DNA from: Nocardia cyriacigeorgica
Lineage (GTDB): Bacteria; Actinomycetota; Actinomycetes; Mycobacteriales; Mycobacteriaceae
Direction: 5' to 3'
Assembly: GCF_010868145.1 (NCBI RefSeq)
Contig: NZ_JAAGUY010000002.1
Coordinates: 118,211 to 182,210, forward strand
Length of the DNA: 64,000 nucleotides
In this document: positions 47,374 to 55,263 of the stretch, piece after piece
Layout of the letters: every line of letters starts with the position of its first letter
Position numbering within the stretch: position 1 is the stretch's first letter
Notes under the pieces: model-generated
What the model was told of the DNA's origin: nothing
Databases searched by the model: none
What the model saw: only the letters and a program-made list of their open reading frames with translations
Made by a program: the position numbers and the translations under genes

Positions 47374-48548
47374 CAGTCGGCGATCCCGGCGGCGTTGGCC
47401 AGCGAGCGCAGCGACGACGTCGTCCGGCGCTGCTGGTCGGCCGTCGCGCGAACGGCGGCCTTCACGGTGCCGGACGCTCGGAAGTGCTCCGGTGCCGCCT
47501 CGCGCGATTCCATGAGTGCTTCGATCGCGGCGTCCGGATCGCCCGCCAGAAGATGGGCACGCGCGGTGTCGACCCAGTAGTAGGTCTTGCGCTCGCTGGC
47601 GAATCCCTTGGGCATCCGCACCTTCCTGGCGATGTCGAGCGCTCGGCCCGCTTCCCCCAGGTCGACCTCGGCCGCGATGCGGTGCAGTGCGACGTTCGTC
47701 GAGCCGACCACGGTGTCGAGCACCGTGATGCCGTCCGGGATCCCAGCCACCAGCCGCTCGGCTTCGTCGAGGTGGGCGCGCGAGATGTCGCCCTGGCCGA
47801 TGGTCGCCGAGATTGTGCCCGCCCGCATGTGCAGGGTGGACAGCACCGCGAGCGCGGCGCGGTCTTGGCCAGCGCGCGCAAGCGGCTCGATGTCGCTGAC
47901 AGCACGGTCGAGCAGCTTCATCGCCTGCCGCTGTGCACCGATGCGGGCCAGCGTCGCGGCCTTGAGGTATTCGACGCTGGCGATGCGCAGCGGGTCGCTG
48001 GACTTTCCTGCAGACCACAGCATCCGCTCGACTGCGGTCATCGACAAATCGGGATGTCCGTACTTGTGCGCCAGCGTGTTTGCCGCACGATAGGCGTCGG
48101 TGAGTAGGCCGTATACCGGTTCGCCGTACTCGTCAGCAGAGACCAGCAGCTGGTCAACCAGGCCGGGCAGGGCCTCGCCAATGCGCCGGTAGCGGGCACC
48201 GCGGCGCCAGTTGCCGATCTCGGCTACGCGTGGCGCAAGTTCGGCGACCGCCAGCGGTTCCAGGTCCTCGTCCATCAGGTCGACTGCGGCCAATGTACGA
48301 CGTATGACCGGCACGATGTCCAGAGTCTGGGTATCCTCCGAATCCTCGGCATAGAGCCTGCTCATGTCGACACCGAGCGCCTCGGCGACCCGTCCGACCC
48401 AGAATGTGCTCGGCGAGGTCCGACCGGCTTCCACCTTGCGCAGGGGGTCGTGTCCGACACCGGCGCGTTCGGCGAGCTCCTTGGCCGTCCAGCCTTTGAT
48501 TTTTCGGTGCTGGGCGATGCGTGCGCCAACCGAATCAGCTTCTCTCAC
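47373..48548 (-). CDS. XRE-family regulator with TPR-like C-terminal domain
   Basis: A 391-residue protein. Residues about 5-60 are an XRE helix-turn-helix (GARIAQHRKIKGWTAKELAE, AGVGHDPLRKVEAGRTSP). The remaining 300 residues are helical repeats of TPR style (for example LARIGAQRQAMKLLDRAVSD and ARAHLLAGDPDAAIEALME). This layout is shared by many actinobacterial regulators and is formally like RRNPP-family peptide receptors. The start at GTG 48548 excludes a cysteine-rich N-terminal extension that is not domain-like. It is a good candidate for the lysogeny repressor or a switch regulator. It is divergent from the 48711-49789 cassette, with repeated TGGCACA half-sites between. Confidence 0.85.
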   Translation of the reverse strand: MREADSVGARIAQHRKIKGWTAKELAERAGVGHDPLRKVEAGRTSPSTFWVGRVAEALGVDMSRLYAEDSEDTQTLDIVPVIRRTLAAVDLMDEDLEPLAVAELAPRVAEIGNWRRGARYRRIGEALPGLVDQLLVSADEYGEPVYGLLTDAYRAANTLAHKYGHPDLSMTAVERMLWSAGKSSDPLRIASVEYLKAATLARIGAQRQAMKLLDRAVSDIEPLARAGQDRAALAVLSTLHMRAGTISATIGQGDISRAHLDEAERLVAGIPDGITVLDTVVGSTNVALHRIAAEVDLGEAGRALDIARKVRMPKGFASERKTYYWVDTARAHLLAGDPDAAIEALMESREAAPEHFRASGTVKAAVRATADQQRRTTSSLRSLANAAGIAD

Positions 48549-48571
48549 CCCCAAACCGTAGCACCCGAATT

Positions 48572-48589
48572 TGGCACACAGATGGCACA
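48572..48589. promoter_or_regulatory. Direct repeat TGGCACA upstream of XRE gene
   Basis: TGGCACA occurs at 48572-48578 and 48583-48589, 11 bp apart, one helical turn. The pair lies 24 bases upstream of the XRE start in the gap to the divergent cassette. It is a likely binding site for the XRE protein. Confidence 0.5.
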
Positions 48590-48710
48590 TTCGGACCCTT
48601 CACCCAGGCTTAACGTGATGTTGCGTCCGGTGTTGGGGCCCCGATCCATTGCCCAATGGCGGCACCGGCACCGGGCGCCCGTAGCCAAACCACGCACCCG
48701 GGGGTCCGCC

Positions 48711-48905
48711 ATGACCAGAACCGAGGCAGCCGTTCTCGACGCAGTCCGCAGTCGAGGCCAGCTCTCCACCACGATGCTCATTCGTCATCTCGGTCGGCCG
48801 AGGTGGCGCATCATGCGCGCCACTCGCTCGCTGCACCGTCAGGGCCTGATTGTCCAGGGCTCGAATCTTCGGTGGCGGATGTACTGCACCGCGAGCGTCC
48901 GATGA
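48711..48905 (+). CDS. Small winged-helix-like phage protein
   Basis: A 64-residue basic protein (MTRTEAAVLDAVRSRGQLST, then RWRIMRATRSLHRQGLIVQG) that reads as a minimal winged helix. It is the first of three coupled genes opposite the XRE gene; its stop overlaps the next start (ATGA). It may be a Cro-like or excisionase-like regulator. Confidence 0.65.
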   Translation: MTRTEAAVLDAVRSRGQLSTTMLIRHLGRPRWRIMRATRSLHRQGLIVQGSNLRWRMYCTASVR

Positions 48906-49177
48906 CGGGCGAGGCCGCGCCCCGGCGGCTGTCCGTTGAAATCTGGACCCTGCAGCATCTCGTCGCCTACGCCACTATCGACGCCACCTCGCCTGAGATC
49001 GCCAGCGCCATGGGCGTAGGTGACCGCCAGGTCGAGAACACGATGCGCAGCCTCGCCGAGAAGGGCCTGGTCACCGGCCGAAAGACGATCTACGGGATCG
49101 CGTGGGAACCAACCCCGCGAGGACTCGTCGCAGCGTGGCCGCGCGGCAGCACGCCGAACCTAGCGGCGACAGCGTGA
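48902..49177 (+). CDS. Winged-helix DNA-binding protein
   Basis: A 91-residue protein with a clear helix-turn-helix (ATSPEIASAMGVGDRQVENT, MRSLAEKGLVTGRKTIYGIA), similar to the HTH of MarR/DprA-like wings. Start and stop each overlap the neighbouring genes by 4 bases, so the three are one translational unit. Probable phage regulator. Confidence 0.7.
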   Translation: MTGEAAPRRLSVEIWTLQHLVAYATIDATSPEIASAMGVGDRQVENTMRSLAEKGLVTGRKTIYGIAWEPTPRGLVAAWPRGSTPNLAATA

Positions 49178-49614
49178 CGGCGCGCCCGGTCGGGCGGCTG
49201 CTACGGATCCGGTTCCGCGCGCTCTTCGGGCGGCTGCTGAGGATCCGGCGGCGCGCACCGGCGATCGGGTACATCGTCACCGAGGCGTCCGGGCCTCGCT
49301 GCCGGTGGGACGAACAGCTGCTGCGGTCAACCGCTGACCGGCTGGGCTACACGCTCATGAAGACCATGGTGATCAGCGGCGGCACGTCCGACCCCGTCGA
49401 TCTGCTGGTCGACCCGATCGACCAGCTCGTGACGATGGTCCGCGCGAACGGCGCCCACGCGGTGCTCGTGCCGAACTTCCGCCACTTCTTCGGCGGGATC
49501 GTCCCGGACCGCCTGGTCCTCGCCGCCGACGTCATCCCGGCCTACGACCCCGCGAAAGCTCGCGCACGGTGGGAAGTCCCCGCCGTGCTCCCTGACGACC
49601 TCGAGAGGAGGTGA
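49174..49614 (+). CDS. Hypothetical protein, resolvase-like fold (no catalytic Ser seen)
   Basis: A 146-residue protein with a very basic N-terminus (GRLLRIRFRALFGRLLRIRR) followed by a domain that resembles the catalytic fold of serine recombinases as used in actinobacterial hypothetical proteins: IGYIVTEASGPRCRWDEQLL, VISGGTSDPVDLLV, GAHAVLVPNFRHFFGG. The catalytic serine and the arginine cluster of real resolvases are not evident. Coupled by a GTGA overlap to the preceding gene. Confidence 0.6.
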   Translation: MTARPVGRLLRIRFRALFGRLLRIRRRAPAIGYIVTEASGPRCRWDEQLLRSTADRLGYTLMKTMVISGGTSDPVDLLVDPIDQLVTMVRANGAHAVLVPNFRHFFGGIVPDRLVLAADVIPAYDPAKARARWEVPAVLPDDLERR

Positions 49615-49621
49615 CATAGGA

Positions 49622-49789
49622 ATGCAGATCCTCGTGACTGCTGGCCCCGACGGCAACGCAGGCGGCTCCGCAGACGGCAACGGCAGCGCCTCTGATCAGG
49701 CCCTGTTGGAGATCAGCTACGGCCCGGGCGGCTGGTCGACCCCGCGTAAGTCGGGCGGCCCCAGCTCGATCGACCAGCGCAACGAGTGA
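49622..49789 (+). CDS. 55-residue Gly/Ser-rich peptide gene
   Basis: A short frame encoding MQILVTAGPDGNAGGSADGN, then a Gly/Ser-rich stretch, then ISYGPGGWSTPRKSGGPS and a charged end. It follows the preceding gene by 7 bases and has AGGAGG 14 bases upstream. It is read as the last gene of the cassette, before a terminator. No family recognised. Confidence 0.5.
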   Translation: MQILVTAGPDGNAGGSADGNGSASDQALLEISYGPGGWSTPRKSGGPSSIDQRNE

Positions 49790-49810
49790 CCCGCGCAGTA
49801 CCGTAGTTTC

Positions 49811-49841
49811 GCGCCCCGCCGGTCCCCTTCCGGCGGGGCGC
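49811..49841 (+). terminator. Hairpin after the 48711-49789 cassette
   Basis: A perfect 12-bp stem (GCGCCCCGCCGG and its complement) with loop TCCCCTT. It is 21 bases after the 55-residue gene stop and separates it from the exported-protein gene. Confidence 0.8.
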
Positions 49842-49908
49842 ACCTGTATCACCAGGTCGGTTGCGAGCGATCACCCTGCGACACATCCGCATCCGCAAGG
49901 GGGACCGC

Positions 49909-50883
49909 GTGACACAGCCGCCGCCGACCATCAAGCCTGCGAAGTCGCAGCGAGGACTATGGATCGCGCTCGCAGTACTAGCGGTCGCCGCGCTCGTCGG
50001 CGGCGGCATCCTGGTCGCGATGACGGTCACCGACGATCCGCCGGCCACGACAGCGGCCGCGCCGAAGACCACCGCTCTCGGCATCGGCACGCCTGTCGCG
50101 TTCGCCCGCGCGGACACCGGCGCCGCGATCGGCACGATCACATTCACCGACGCGACCGTGGTGCCCGCCGAATGCGTGATCGACCCGGTGCCCGGGACGC
50201 AGGCCTTGGCGCTGCATGTCGAGATCGACAACACCGGCACGGTGGCGCTGTCCACTCCGGACATGTACTCGATGACCACACTCGACGGAGCTGGAGTGAC
50301 CCAGCCGACCGAGAACGGCACCCTGACGAGTGCGTGCCTGCCACGCTGGCCCGAAGGCGCAGACGCGGGCGTCGGGCGCAAGACCGTCGAGTGGGTCGTC
50401 CTCCAGGTCCAGCCGAACCCGGTTGTGCTGCAGTACACGCCGCTCGTCGCCAGCGAGAACGCGAGCCTGGAGAACTGGGAATTCGTCAAGGCGTCGCCGC
50501 TGACGGCGAAGATCGCCCTGCCCGCGCCCCTGGCAATCGCGGCGCCAGCACCAGCGCCGACCACCACGGTGCAAGTCGAGACGACCGACCCGACGGTAGC
50601 GCCGACCACCCGCGCGGCCGCGCCCACGAAGGCGGCCCCGGCTGCCGGAGTCGGCTGCGACCCGTCGGTCGATAACTGGGCGCTCGACGCCGCCGGTGGC
50701 CAGCTGAAATGCGCGTACGCCGGTGGGCCGACACCGAAGTGGGTGAACTCGGCGCCGTTCATCGGGATCCGTCAGCCGGGGTCGCGGTGCTCATACGACG
50801 ACGGGGTCGCCGAATCACCGTCCGGGCAGACGCTGATGTGCACCGGTGACCGCGACAGCGCGGTGTGGACCCCCGGGCCCTGA
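49909..50883 (+). CDS. Membrane-anchored exported protein (prophage accessory gene)
   Basis: A 324-residue protein with a short basic N-terminus and one membrane helix (LWIALAVLAVAALVGGGILVAM). An outer domain of about 140 residues follows that resembles DUF4352-type domains in style (ALHVEIDNTGTVALSTPDMY). Then come a Thr/Pro/Ala-rich linker and a C-terminal segment with four cysteines (VGCDPSVDNWALD, LKCAYAGG, SRCSYDDG, LMCTGDRD), likely two disulfides. GTG with AAGGGGG upstream. It sits alone between two terminators and faces the late operon, the usual place for lysogenic-conversion or exclusion genes. Confidence 0.75.
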   Translation: MTQPPPTIKPAKSQRGLWIALAVLAVAALVGGGILVAMTVTDDPPATTAAAPKTTALGIGTPVAFARADTGAAIGTITFTDATVVPAECVIDPVPGTQALALHVEIDNTGTVALSTPDMYSMTTLDGAGVTQPTENGTLTSACLPRWPEGADAGVGRKTVEWVVLQVQPNPVVLQYTPLVASENASLENWEFVKASPLTAKIALPAPLAIAAPAPAPTTTVQVETTDPTVAPTTRAAAPTKAAPAAGVGCDPSVDNWALDAAGGQLKCAYAGGPTPKWVNSAPFIGIRQPGSRCSYDDGVAESPSGQTLMCTGDRDSAVWTPGP

Positions 50884-50891
50884 CACGACGA

Positions 50892-50929
50892 AGCGCGCCC
50901 CCACTGGACGAATCCAGCGGGGGCGCGTT
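50892..50929. terminator. Hairpin between accessory gene and late operon
   Basis: A 17-bp stem with one mismatch (A-C) and one G-T pair, loop CGAA. It occupies the gap between the rightward accessory gene and the leftward last late gene, so it can end both transcripts. Confidence 0.85.
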
Positions 50930-50943
50930 CGTGTTCGGATCGG

Positions 50944-51396
50944 TCAGGATTGGGTGACGCGCACCCAGCTGGTCGCGCCGGTGACGATGCTGGCGCTGGC
51001 GCCCGAAGATGCGAGCGCTTCCAGCGTGACGATGTCGCCTGCGGCCACGTCGACGGTCGCGTCGAGAGCGATCGTGTTGGTCCCACCGAACCCCGGAATG
51101 CTGACCGGCGACCCAGTGACGACGACAGTGGCGCCGACCTTGAGCCGCGCGGTGATCGTCCCGCCACCGGCGGATGCTGCCGTGCCGATCACCGAGCACG
51201 CAACCTTCGCCGCCACCCGGTTGTTCTGCACCACCAGCCCATTGCCCGACACCGACGACCCCGGGTAGCCCGTCGTGTCCGCGGTCCACGTGGTGACCGT
51301 CGCGTAGGACGTCGACAGCCCGAAGTTCGACCCGGACTTGGTCATCCCGGACGGCGCGAACGGCGCACCGCGGCCGCCGGTGACGATCGCTCCCAT
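50944..51396 (-). CDS. Phage tail protein, last gene of late operon
   Basis: A 150-residue beta-rich protein (MGAIVTGGRGAPFAPSGMTK, then many Val/Thr/Ser strands such as GGGTITARLKVGATVVVTGS). It reads like a trimeric tail-fibre tip or receptor-binding head domain. Its ATG overlaps the stop of the upstream fibre gene by one base (TGATG), so both are likely parts of one fibre. No known domain. Confidence 0.65.
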   Translation of the reverse strand: MGAIVTGGRGAPFAPSGMTKSGSNFGLSTSYATVTTWTADTTGYPGSSVSGNGLVVQNNRVAAKVACSVIGTAASAGGGTITARLKVGATVVVTGSPVSIPGFGGTNTIALDATVDVAAGDIVTLEALASSGASASIVTGATSWVRVTQS

Positions 51397-52751
51397 CAGG
51401 CCAGCCCGGTGATGTCGGCGACCAGGCCCTTGCCGGGCGTGGTGCCGATGCCGGTCACCTGCACGGTGAGAATGTCGCCCGCGGCGAACGACCAGCTGCC
51501 AGTGGCCGTGCCACCCGCGACCTGGTTCGCCGCGGCGATCGTGGCCGAGCTCCCCGACACGGCGCTGCCGTTCTTGCGGAGCTCGACGACCAGGTTGCCG
51601 GACGCGTCTGGTGTCGACACCCGGTAGGTGACGCTGGTGAACACTGCCGCGCGCTGCAGCTTGATTCCCATCGGGAAGTCGCCGGTGCCGGTGGCGCGGG
51701 TGGTGTCCTTGCCGAACGCGCAGATGTACGGGTCGTACGGGCTCGTGCCCACCGTCGGTGTGCGAGTGTCGGACAGCCGGGTGTCGTTGCCCGCGCACGC
51801 AGTGGTGCCAGTGGTCCCGAGCGCCGCAGCGCTGAGGGTGGGTGCGGCCGCGGTGCCCGCGAGGTGCCCGGCCAGCTGCACGATGCCCTTGGTGCTGGTG
51901 CTCGCGTCCGGCGCGGCCGGACCGGTGGCACCGGTGTCGCCGCGTGGGATCGTCATCGACAGCACCTGGTTCGGCGGGGTGCCGGTGACTGACGCTGACG
52001 CCGAGCTGCCCGCGGCGCCGGTGGTGACGGTGCCGATGGTGAGCTCGTTGGCCGGTCCGGTGGCCCCGGTCGCGCCGGTGGTGCCTTGTGGTCCGCGGAT
52101 GACCACTCCCTGGCCGTCGGCCATCCATCCGTCGCCGGTGCGGTACACGTACAGCAGCCCGTCGGCGGCGACGACGTACTGTGCGCCGTCGCCCTCGGGC
52201 GGGGTGGCAGGCAGGTCGCCGTATGTGGCGACCCGGCGGTCGACCTGGATGCCCTCGCCCTGCGGGCCACGCACGACCGCGTCGCCAGCGGATGCGGGGA
52301 CGGGCGATACGACGGTGAGGTCGACCAGCCCGGTCGATCCGGTGTCGGGATCCTCGGGGTCCGGACCGGGCAGGTACTCCGGCACGGTGAAGCTGAACGG
52401 CTCGATGACGACGGGGTCGCCGTCGTACTCCAGGTCGAAGGTGACCCGCCAGGTCCAGTCGGCCGGGTTGGTGTCGGCGGACGGCGCCACCAGGAAGACA
52501 CCGCGCTCGCCGCGCCAGGTCAGGTAACCGAATTCGTCGAGGGATACGACGTAGTGCTTCGGCAGCTGGACGTACGTGGCCGGCGCCGGGCTGCCGTCGA
52601 CGACAAGGATCTTCGGCGCCTCGGCGGTGAACGTGACGGTGCCGGTGAGCGGGTAGAACTCGGGGGTCCGGTCGATGTCGGGGCCGTCGCTGGTGTTCGC
52701 GAGGAACCGCCCGACGACCTTGCCGTACACGAGCGGGGGCAGATCGGCCAT
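51396..52751 (-). CDS. Tail fibre protein with collagen-like segments
   Basis: A 451-residue protein. Residues 1-135 form a unique head (MADLPPLVYGKVVGRFLANT). A spacer then contains Gly-Pro collagen-like motifs (RGPQGTTGATGATGP). The module ELTIGTVTTGAAGSSASASV with a following IPRGDTGATGP is shared with the paralogous genes at 55260-58431. The C-terminal 150 residues are beta-rich with an STKGIVQLAG motif common in fibre proteins. It probably trimerises and contacts the host surface. It lies after the lysis genes. Confidence 0.78.
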   Translation of the reverse strand: MADLPPLVYGKVVGRFLANTSDGPDIDRTPEFYPLTGTVTFTAEAPKILVVDGSPAPATYVQLPKHYVVSLDEFGYLTWRGERGVFLVAPSADTNPADWTWRVTFDLEYDGDPVVIEPFSFTVPEYLPGPDPEDPDTGSTGLVDLTVVSPVPASAGDAVVRGPQGEGIQVDRRVATYGDLPATPPEGDGAQYVVAADGLLYVYRTGDGWMADGQGVVIRGPQGTTGATGATGPANELTIGTVTTGAAGSSASASVTGTPPNQVLSMTIPRGDTGATGPAAPDASTSTKGIVQLAGHLAGTAAAPTLSAAALGTTGTTACAGNDTRLSDTRTPTVGTSPYDPYICAFGKDTTRATGTGDFPMGIKLQRAAVFTSVTYRVSTPDASGNLVVELRKNGSAVSGSSATIAAANQVAGGTATGSWSFAAGDILTVQVTGIGTTPGKGLVADITGLA

Positions 52752-52752
52752 C

Positions 52753-53025
52753 TCAGATCTCCTCTTTCAGCAGCTCGGGTAGTTCGGGCTGCGGCGGCGG
52801 CTGGGTGCCGCGCTCGTGCGCGACGTCGCGCTGATCGGACCATCGCCACAGCTTGCGGATGTACTTCATGGCCGCGCGGCCGATTGCGTGCGCGGCCTCC
52901 AGCTCGTCCTCGAGCTTTTCGATGCGGCCCTGCAGCTCGGCGACCTTCTTGCCCTGGGCGGCAGTCCAGGCACCGAGGACAGCGGCGATGATGCCGCCGA
53001 TCGCTGCGATCTGCTCAGGGCTCAC
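52753..53025 (-). CDS. Small membrane protein with coiled coil (holin-associated)
   Basis: A 90-residue protein with an N-terminal membrane segment (IAAIGGIIAAVLGAWTAA), a coiled coil (KVAELQGRIEKLEDELEAA) and a basic, proline-rich tail. This resembles the DUF2746-type proteins beside the lysis genes of mycobacteriophages. The GTG overlaps the stop of the holin-like gene (GTGA). It may be a second holin, antiholin or spanin-like factor. Confidence 0.7.
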   Translation of the reverse strand: MSPEQIAAIGGIIAAVLGAWTAAQGKKVAELQGRIEKLEDELEAAHAIGRAAMKYIRKLWRWSDQRDVAHERGTQPPPQPELPELLKEEI

Positions 53026-53297
53026 GCGGCACCCCGGTAGTGCTGGTCTTCGACCGGAGGTAGCTTGCGAGTCGTGGGCAGGCCGATGCCGAGCTCGTGC
53101 AGACGGGCCATCGACGCGACCTTCGGCCGGATCAGCAGGCCCGTGATCAGCGGAGCCGCCAGGACGTAGGCGTTGGTGATGGTGTCGATCCAGCCGGGAT
53201 CGACCTCGCGACCGACGACCGCGGCGATGATGGCGGTGATCGCGACCAGCAGGCCGCGCACCACAGCAGGCTCCAGGCGGAGCAGGCGCACGATCAT
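53022..53297 (-). CDS. Holin-like protein
   Basis: A 91-residue protein with two hydrophobic stretches (LLVAITAIIAAVVG and AYVLAAPLITGLLI) and short charged ends. Its size, topology and position immediately after the endolysin gene, with a 4-base overlap, indicate a holin that releases the endolysin through the membrane. Assignment rests on context, as holins share little sequence. Confidence 0.75.
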   Translation of the reverse strand: MIVRLLRLEPAVVRGLLVAITAIIAAVVGREVDPGWIDTITNAYVLAAPLITGLLIRPKVASMARLHELGIGLPTTRKLPPVEDQHYRGAA

Positions 53298-54652
53298 CGC
53301 GCACCACCCGCACGCAGCAGCTCGAGAATGGCGTCGGTGTTGCGCCGAGCCAACGTGGCCTCGCGGTACGTGGCGAGCACGTAGCCGATCAGCGAGGACC
53401 GGCGCGCGGCGTTCGGCGCGGTCGGCTCCTTGTCGGGGTCGGGGCGGCCGTCGATGAGGTCGATCGGGTTGACGTAGCCGTCCCAGACCACCTCATTCCA
53501 GATGTCGGCGAGACCTGCGCGGGTCCAGAATTCGCCGTTCTTCACGTTGTAGAAGGCCTTCTGGAAGACCGTGCGCACCGGGTGCGGTTTGCCGATCTGG
53601 TTGTGGATCTCGGCGATCGGGTCGCTCATGCTGCCTCCTGGCGTCGGCCCGGTCACCGGGCGGTCGATGAGTTCTTGGACGTCGCGACGGAAGTCGTCCA
53701 TGTCGATGCCAGCGGGGTCGATCTTGCCCTCGCTGCTGTACTCGCGGTGCGCCACACACGAATCGGCGCCGCGGCCGATCCGGCGCAGGATCGCTGCGCA
53801 GCCGCGCCGGTAGGCGTCGAGCTGTGCGGGGGTCCAGTCGGTGCCGTCGCCGCGGGAAACGGCTTCGATTCCGATGACGTGATAGTTGGCGTTGTCGGTG
53901 GGCCAGCCGGGCCAGCTGCCGCGCCCGGCGTGCCAGCACACGCCGACCGCGATCAAGCGGTACGTGCCGTCGCGCTCCAGGACCAGCTGGGCGAGCGGGC
54001 CGTCGAGGCCGGGGCGGCCGTTCTGGACGATGCGCCAGTCGTTGGCGCCGCCGCCAGCGGTGTGGTGGCAGAGCACGCCGCGGATGTCGCGGAAGTCGCC
54101 GTGGCCGCGGTCGCGCCAGCCGTCGTGCTCGATGACGCGCAGGCCTGCCGCGCGCAGCACATCGGCCAGCCAGACGGGATCTCCTGTCCATCCCATGGGC
54201 TTGCCTCCTTCGGGTCGGTCGGGCTCGCGCGCATCGGCGAGCCAGGTCACGGGGTCGAGCCGGTCGGGGCCGGGTGGCGCCCACAGGCTTCGGTGGATTT
54301 CCAGATGCAGATGCGGGTCGACGCCGCCATTGGTGTCCGGGTCGGGGTTGATGTGGCCGATGCGCTGCCCGGCCTCCACCCGCTGGTGGAGGGTGACTTC
54401 GGGGACGATGTGGCCGTAGACGCTGTATCCGGCGCCGTCGGCTTCGGGGTGGTCGAGGCAGACCCACCAACCGAATCCGCTGGCTGGGCCGACGCGGTCG
54501 ACCCAGCCGCCCTGCACCGCGTAGACGGGCATGCCCGCCGATCCACCGGTGCGACCGAAGTCGGTACCCCAATGGAATTCCCCGGCGCGCGGGCCGAATC
54601 GGCTGGTGATGTCGCGGCCTGCGCCGAGCGGCCAGCACCGCGCCGCGGTCAC
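53294..54652 (-). CDS. Endolysin: M23 endopeptidase plus amidase
   Basis: A 452-residue lysin with two catalytic domains. Residues 1-135 are an M23/LytM zinc endopeptidase (HWGTDFG with His27 and Asp31; HLHLEIH with His114 and His116). Residues about 170-345 are an amidase_2 domain (CHHTAGGG with His196/197, VCWHAGRG, AHREYSSEGKIDPAG). The last 100 residues (from SDPIAEIHNQIGKPH) look like a wall-targeting or linker region. It cuts both peptide bridges and the muramyl-alanine bond at the end of infection. The GTG start overlaps the upstream gene and begins right before the M23 fold. Confidence 0.9.
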   Translation of the reverse strand: MTAARCWPLGAGRDITSRFGPRAGEFHWGTDFGRTGGSAGMPVYAVQGGWVDRVGPASGFGWWVCLDHPEADGAGYSVYGHIVPEVTLHQRVEAGQRIGHINPDPDTNGGVDPHLHLEIHRSLWAPPGPDRLDPVTWLADAREPDRPEGGKPMGWTGDPVWLADVLRAAGLRVIEHDGWRDRGHGDFRDIRGVLCHHTAGGGANDWRIVQNGRPGLDGPLAQLVLERDGTYRLIAVGVCWHAGRGSWPGWPTDNANYHVIGIEAVSRGDGTDWTPAQLDAYRRGCAAILRRIGRGADSCVAHREYSSEGKIDPAGIDMDDFRRDVQELIDRPVTGPTPGGSMSDPIAEIHNQIGKPHPVRTVFQKAFYNVKNGEFWTRAGLADIWNEVVWDGYVNPIDLIDGRPDPDKEPTAPNAARRSSLIGYVLATYREATLARRNTDAILELLRAGGAR

Positions 54653-55263
54653 TCGGCCTGCTTCTTCGCGGCCGCGATGCGCTCGCGGATGGTGTCGACG
54701 ATCCCGGCCAGGGCTTCGGATTTCGTCGCAGCCTGGAAGGCGACGCCGCGCGGGTGCTCGGCCTTCCACGTGCCGTCCGGCAGCTGCTCGGTCGTCACGT
54801 CGTCGACGTCCCAGTAGGCCTCGGGATCCGGGATCGGCCACTCGCCGTTCTCATCGCGGCCGTAGTGCAGGCCGGTGTCGTACGGGCCGGGCAATCCGCC
54901 GGGTGTCGGTGCCCAACGCACCACCTCGAGCGCGGGGTCTCGCCGCCAGCCGCGCTGGATCAGGTAGTCAGCGATCCGTGGAGCCTGCGCCACCTGGATC
55001 ACCGTCGGGTCGGCCAGTTTCCGGCCTGCCGGGTTGTGCCACTCGGGCAGGTGGACGACGGCGAGCTCTTCGGCGAGCTCGCGGACCTCGGGCGCAACCT
55101 CGGGCACGTCGAGGGTGGGCAGGGTCCCCTCGACGACGTGGCGCAGGAACTCCTGCATCTGCGCGGTGACCCGCACACCGTCCTTGCCGGTGGCGTGGTA
55201 CTTGAGCGCTTCCTGGTCACGCCCCGCCTCGGTGATGACTTCCTCGATGGTCTCGTCGCTCAC
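54649..55263 (-). CDS. Phage hypothetical protein between fibres and lysin
   Basis: A 204-residue, mostly hydrophilic protein beginning at GTG (read SDETIEEVITEAGRDQEAL). The centre has VHLPEWHNPAGRKLADPT and PPGRKL-like loops, and the end is a helical basic segment (IVDTIRERIAAAKKQAE). It overlaps both neighbours by 4 bases. No domain recognised; probably a minor tail or chaperone protein for the fibres. Confidence 0.65.
   Translation of the reverse strand: MSDETIEEVITEAGRDQEALKYHATGKDGVRVTAQMQEFLRHVVEGTLPTLDVPEVAPEVRELAEELAVVHLPEWHNPAGRKLADPTVIQVAQAPRIADYLIQRGWRRDPALEVVRWAPTPGGLPGPYDTGLHYGRDENGEWPIPDPEAYWDVDDVTTEQLPDGTWKAEHPRGVAFQAATKSEALAGIVDTIRERIAAAKKQAE

Noticed and set aside
49622-49789. 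Lasso or lanthipeptide precursor
   Set aside because: No modification enzymes (cyclase, protease, LanM-type) lie nearby, and the sequence lacks typical leader/core features.
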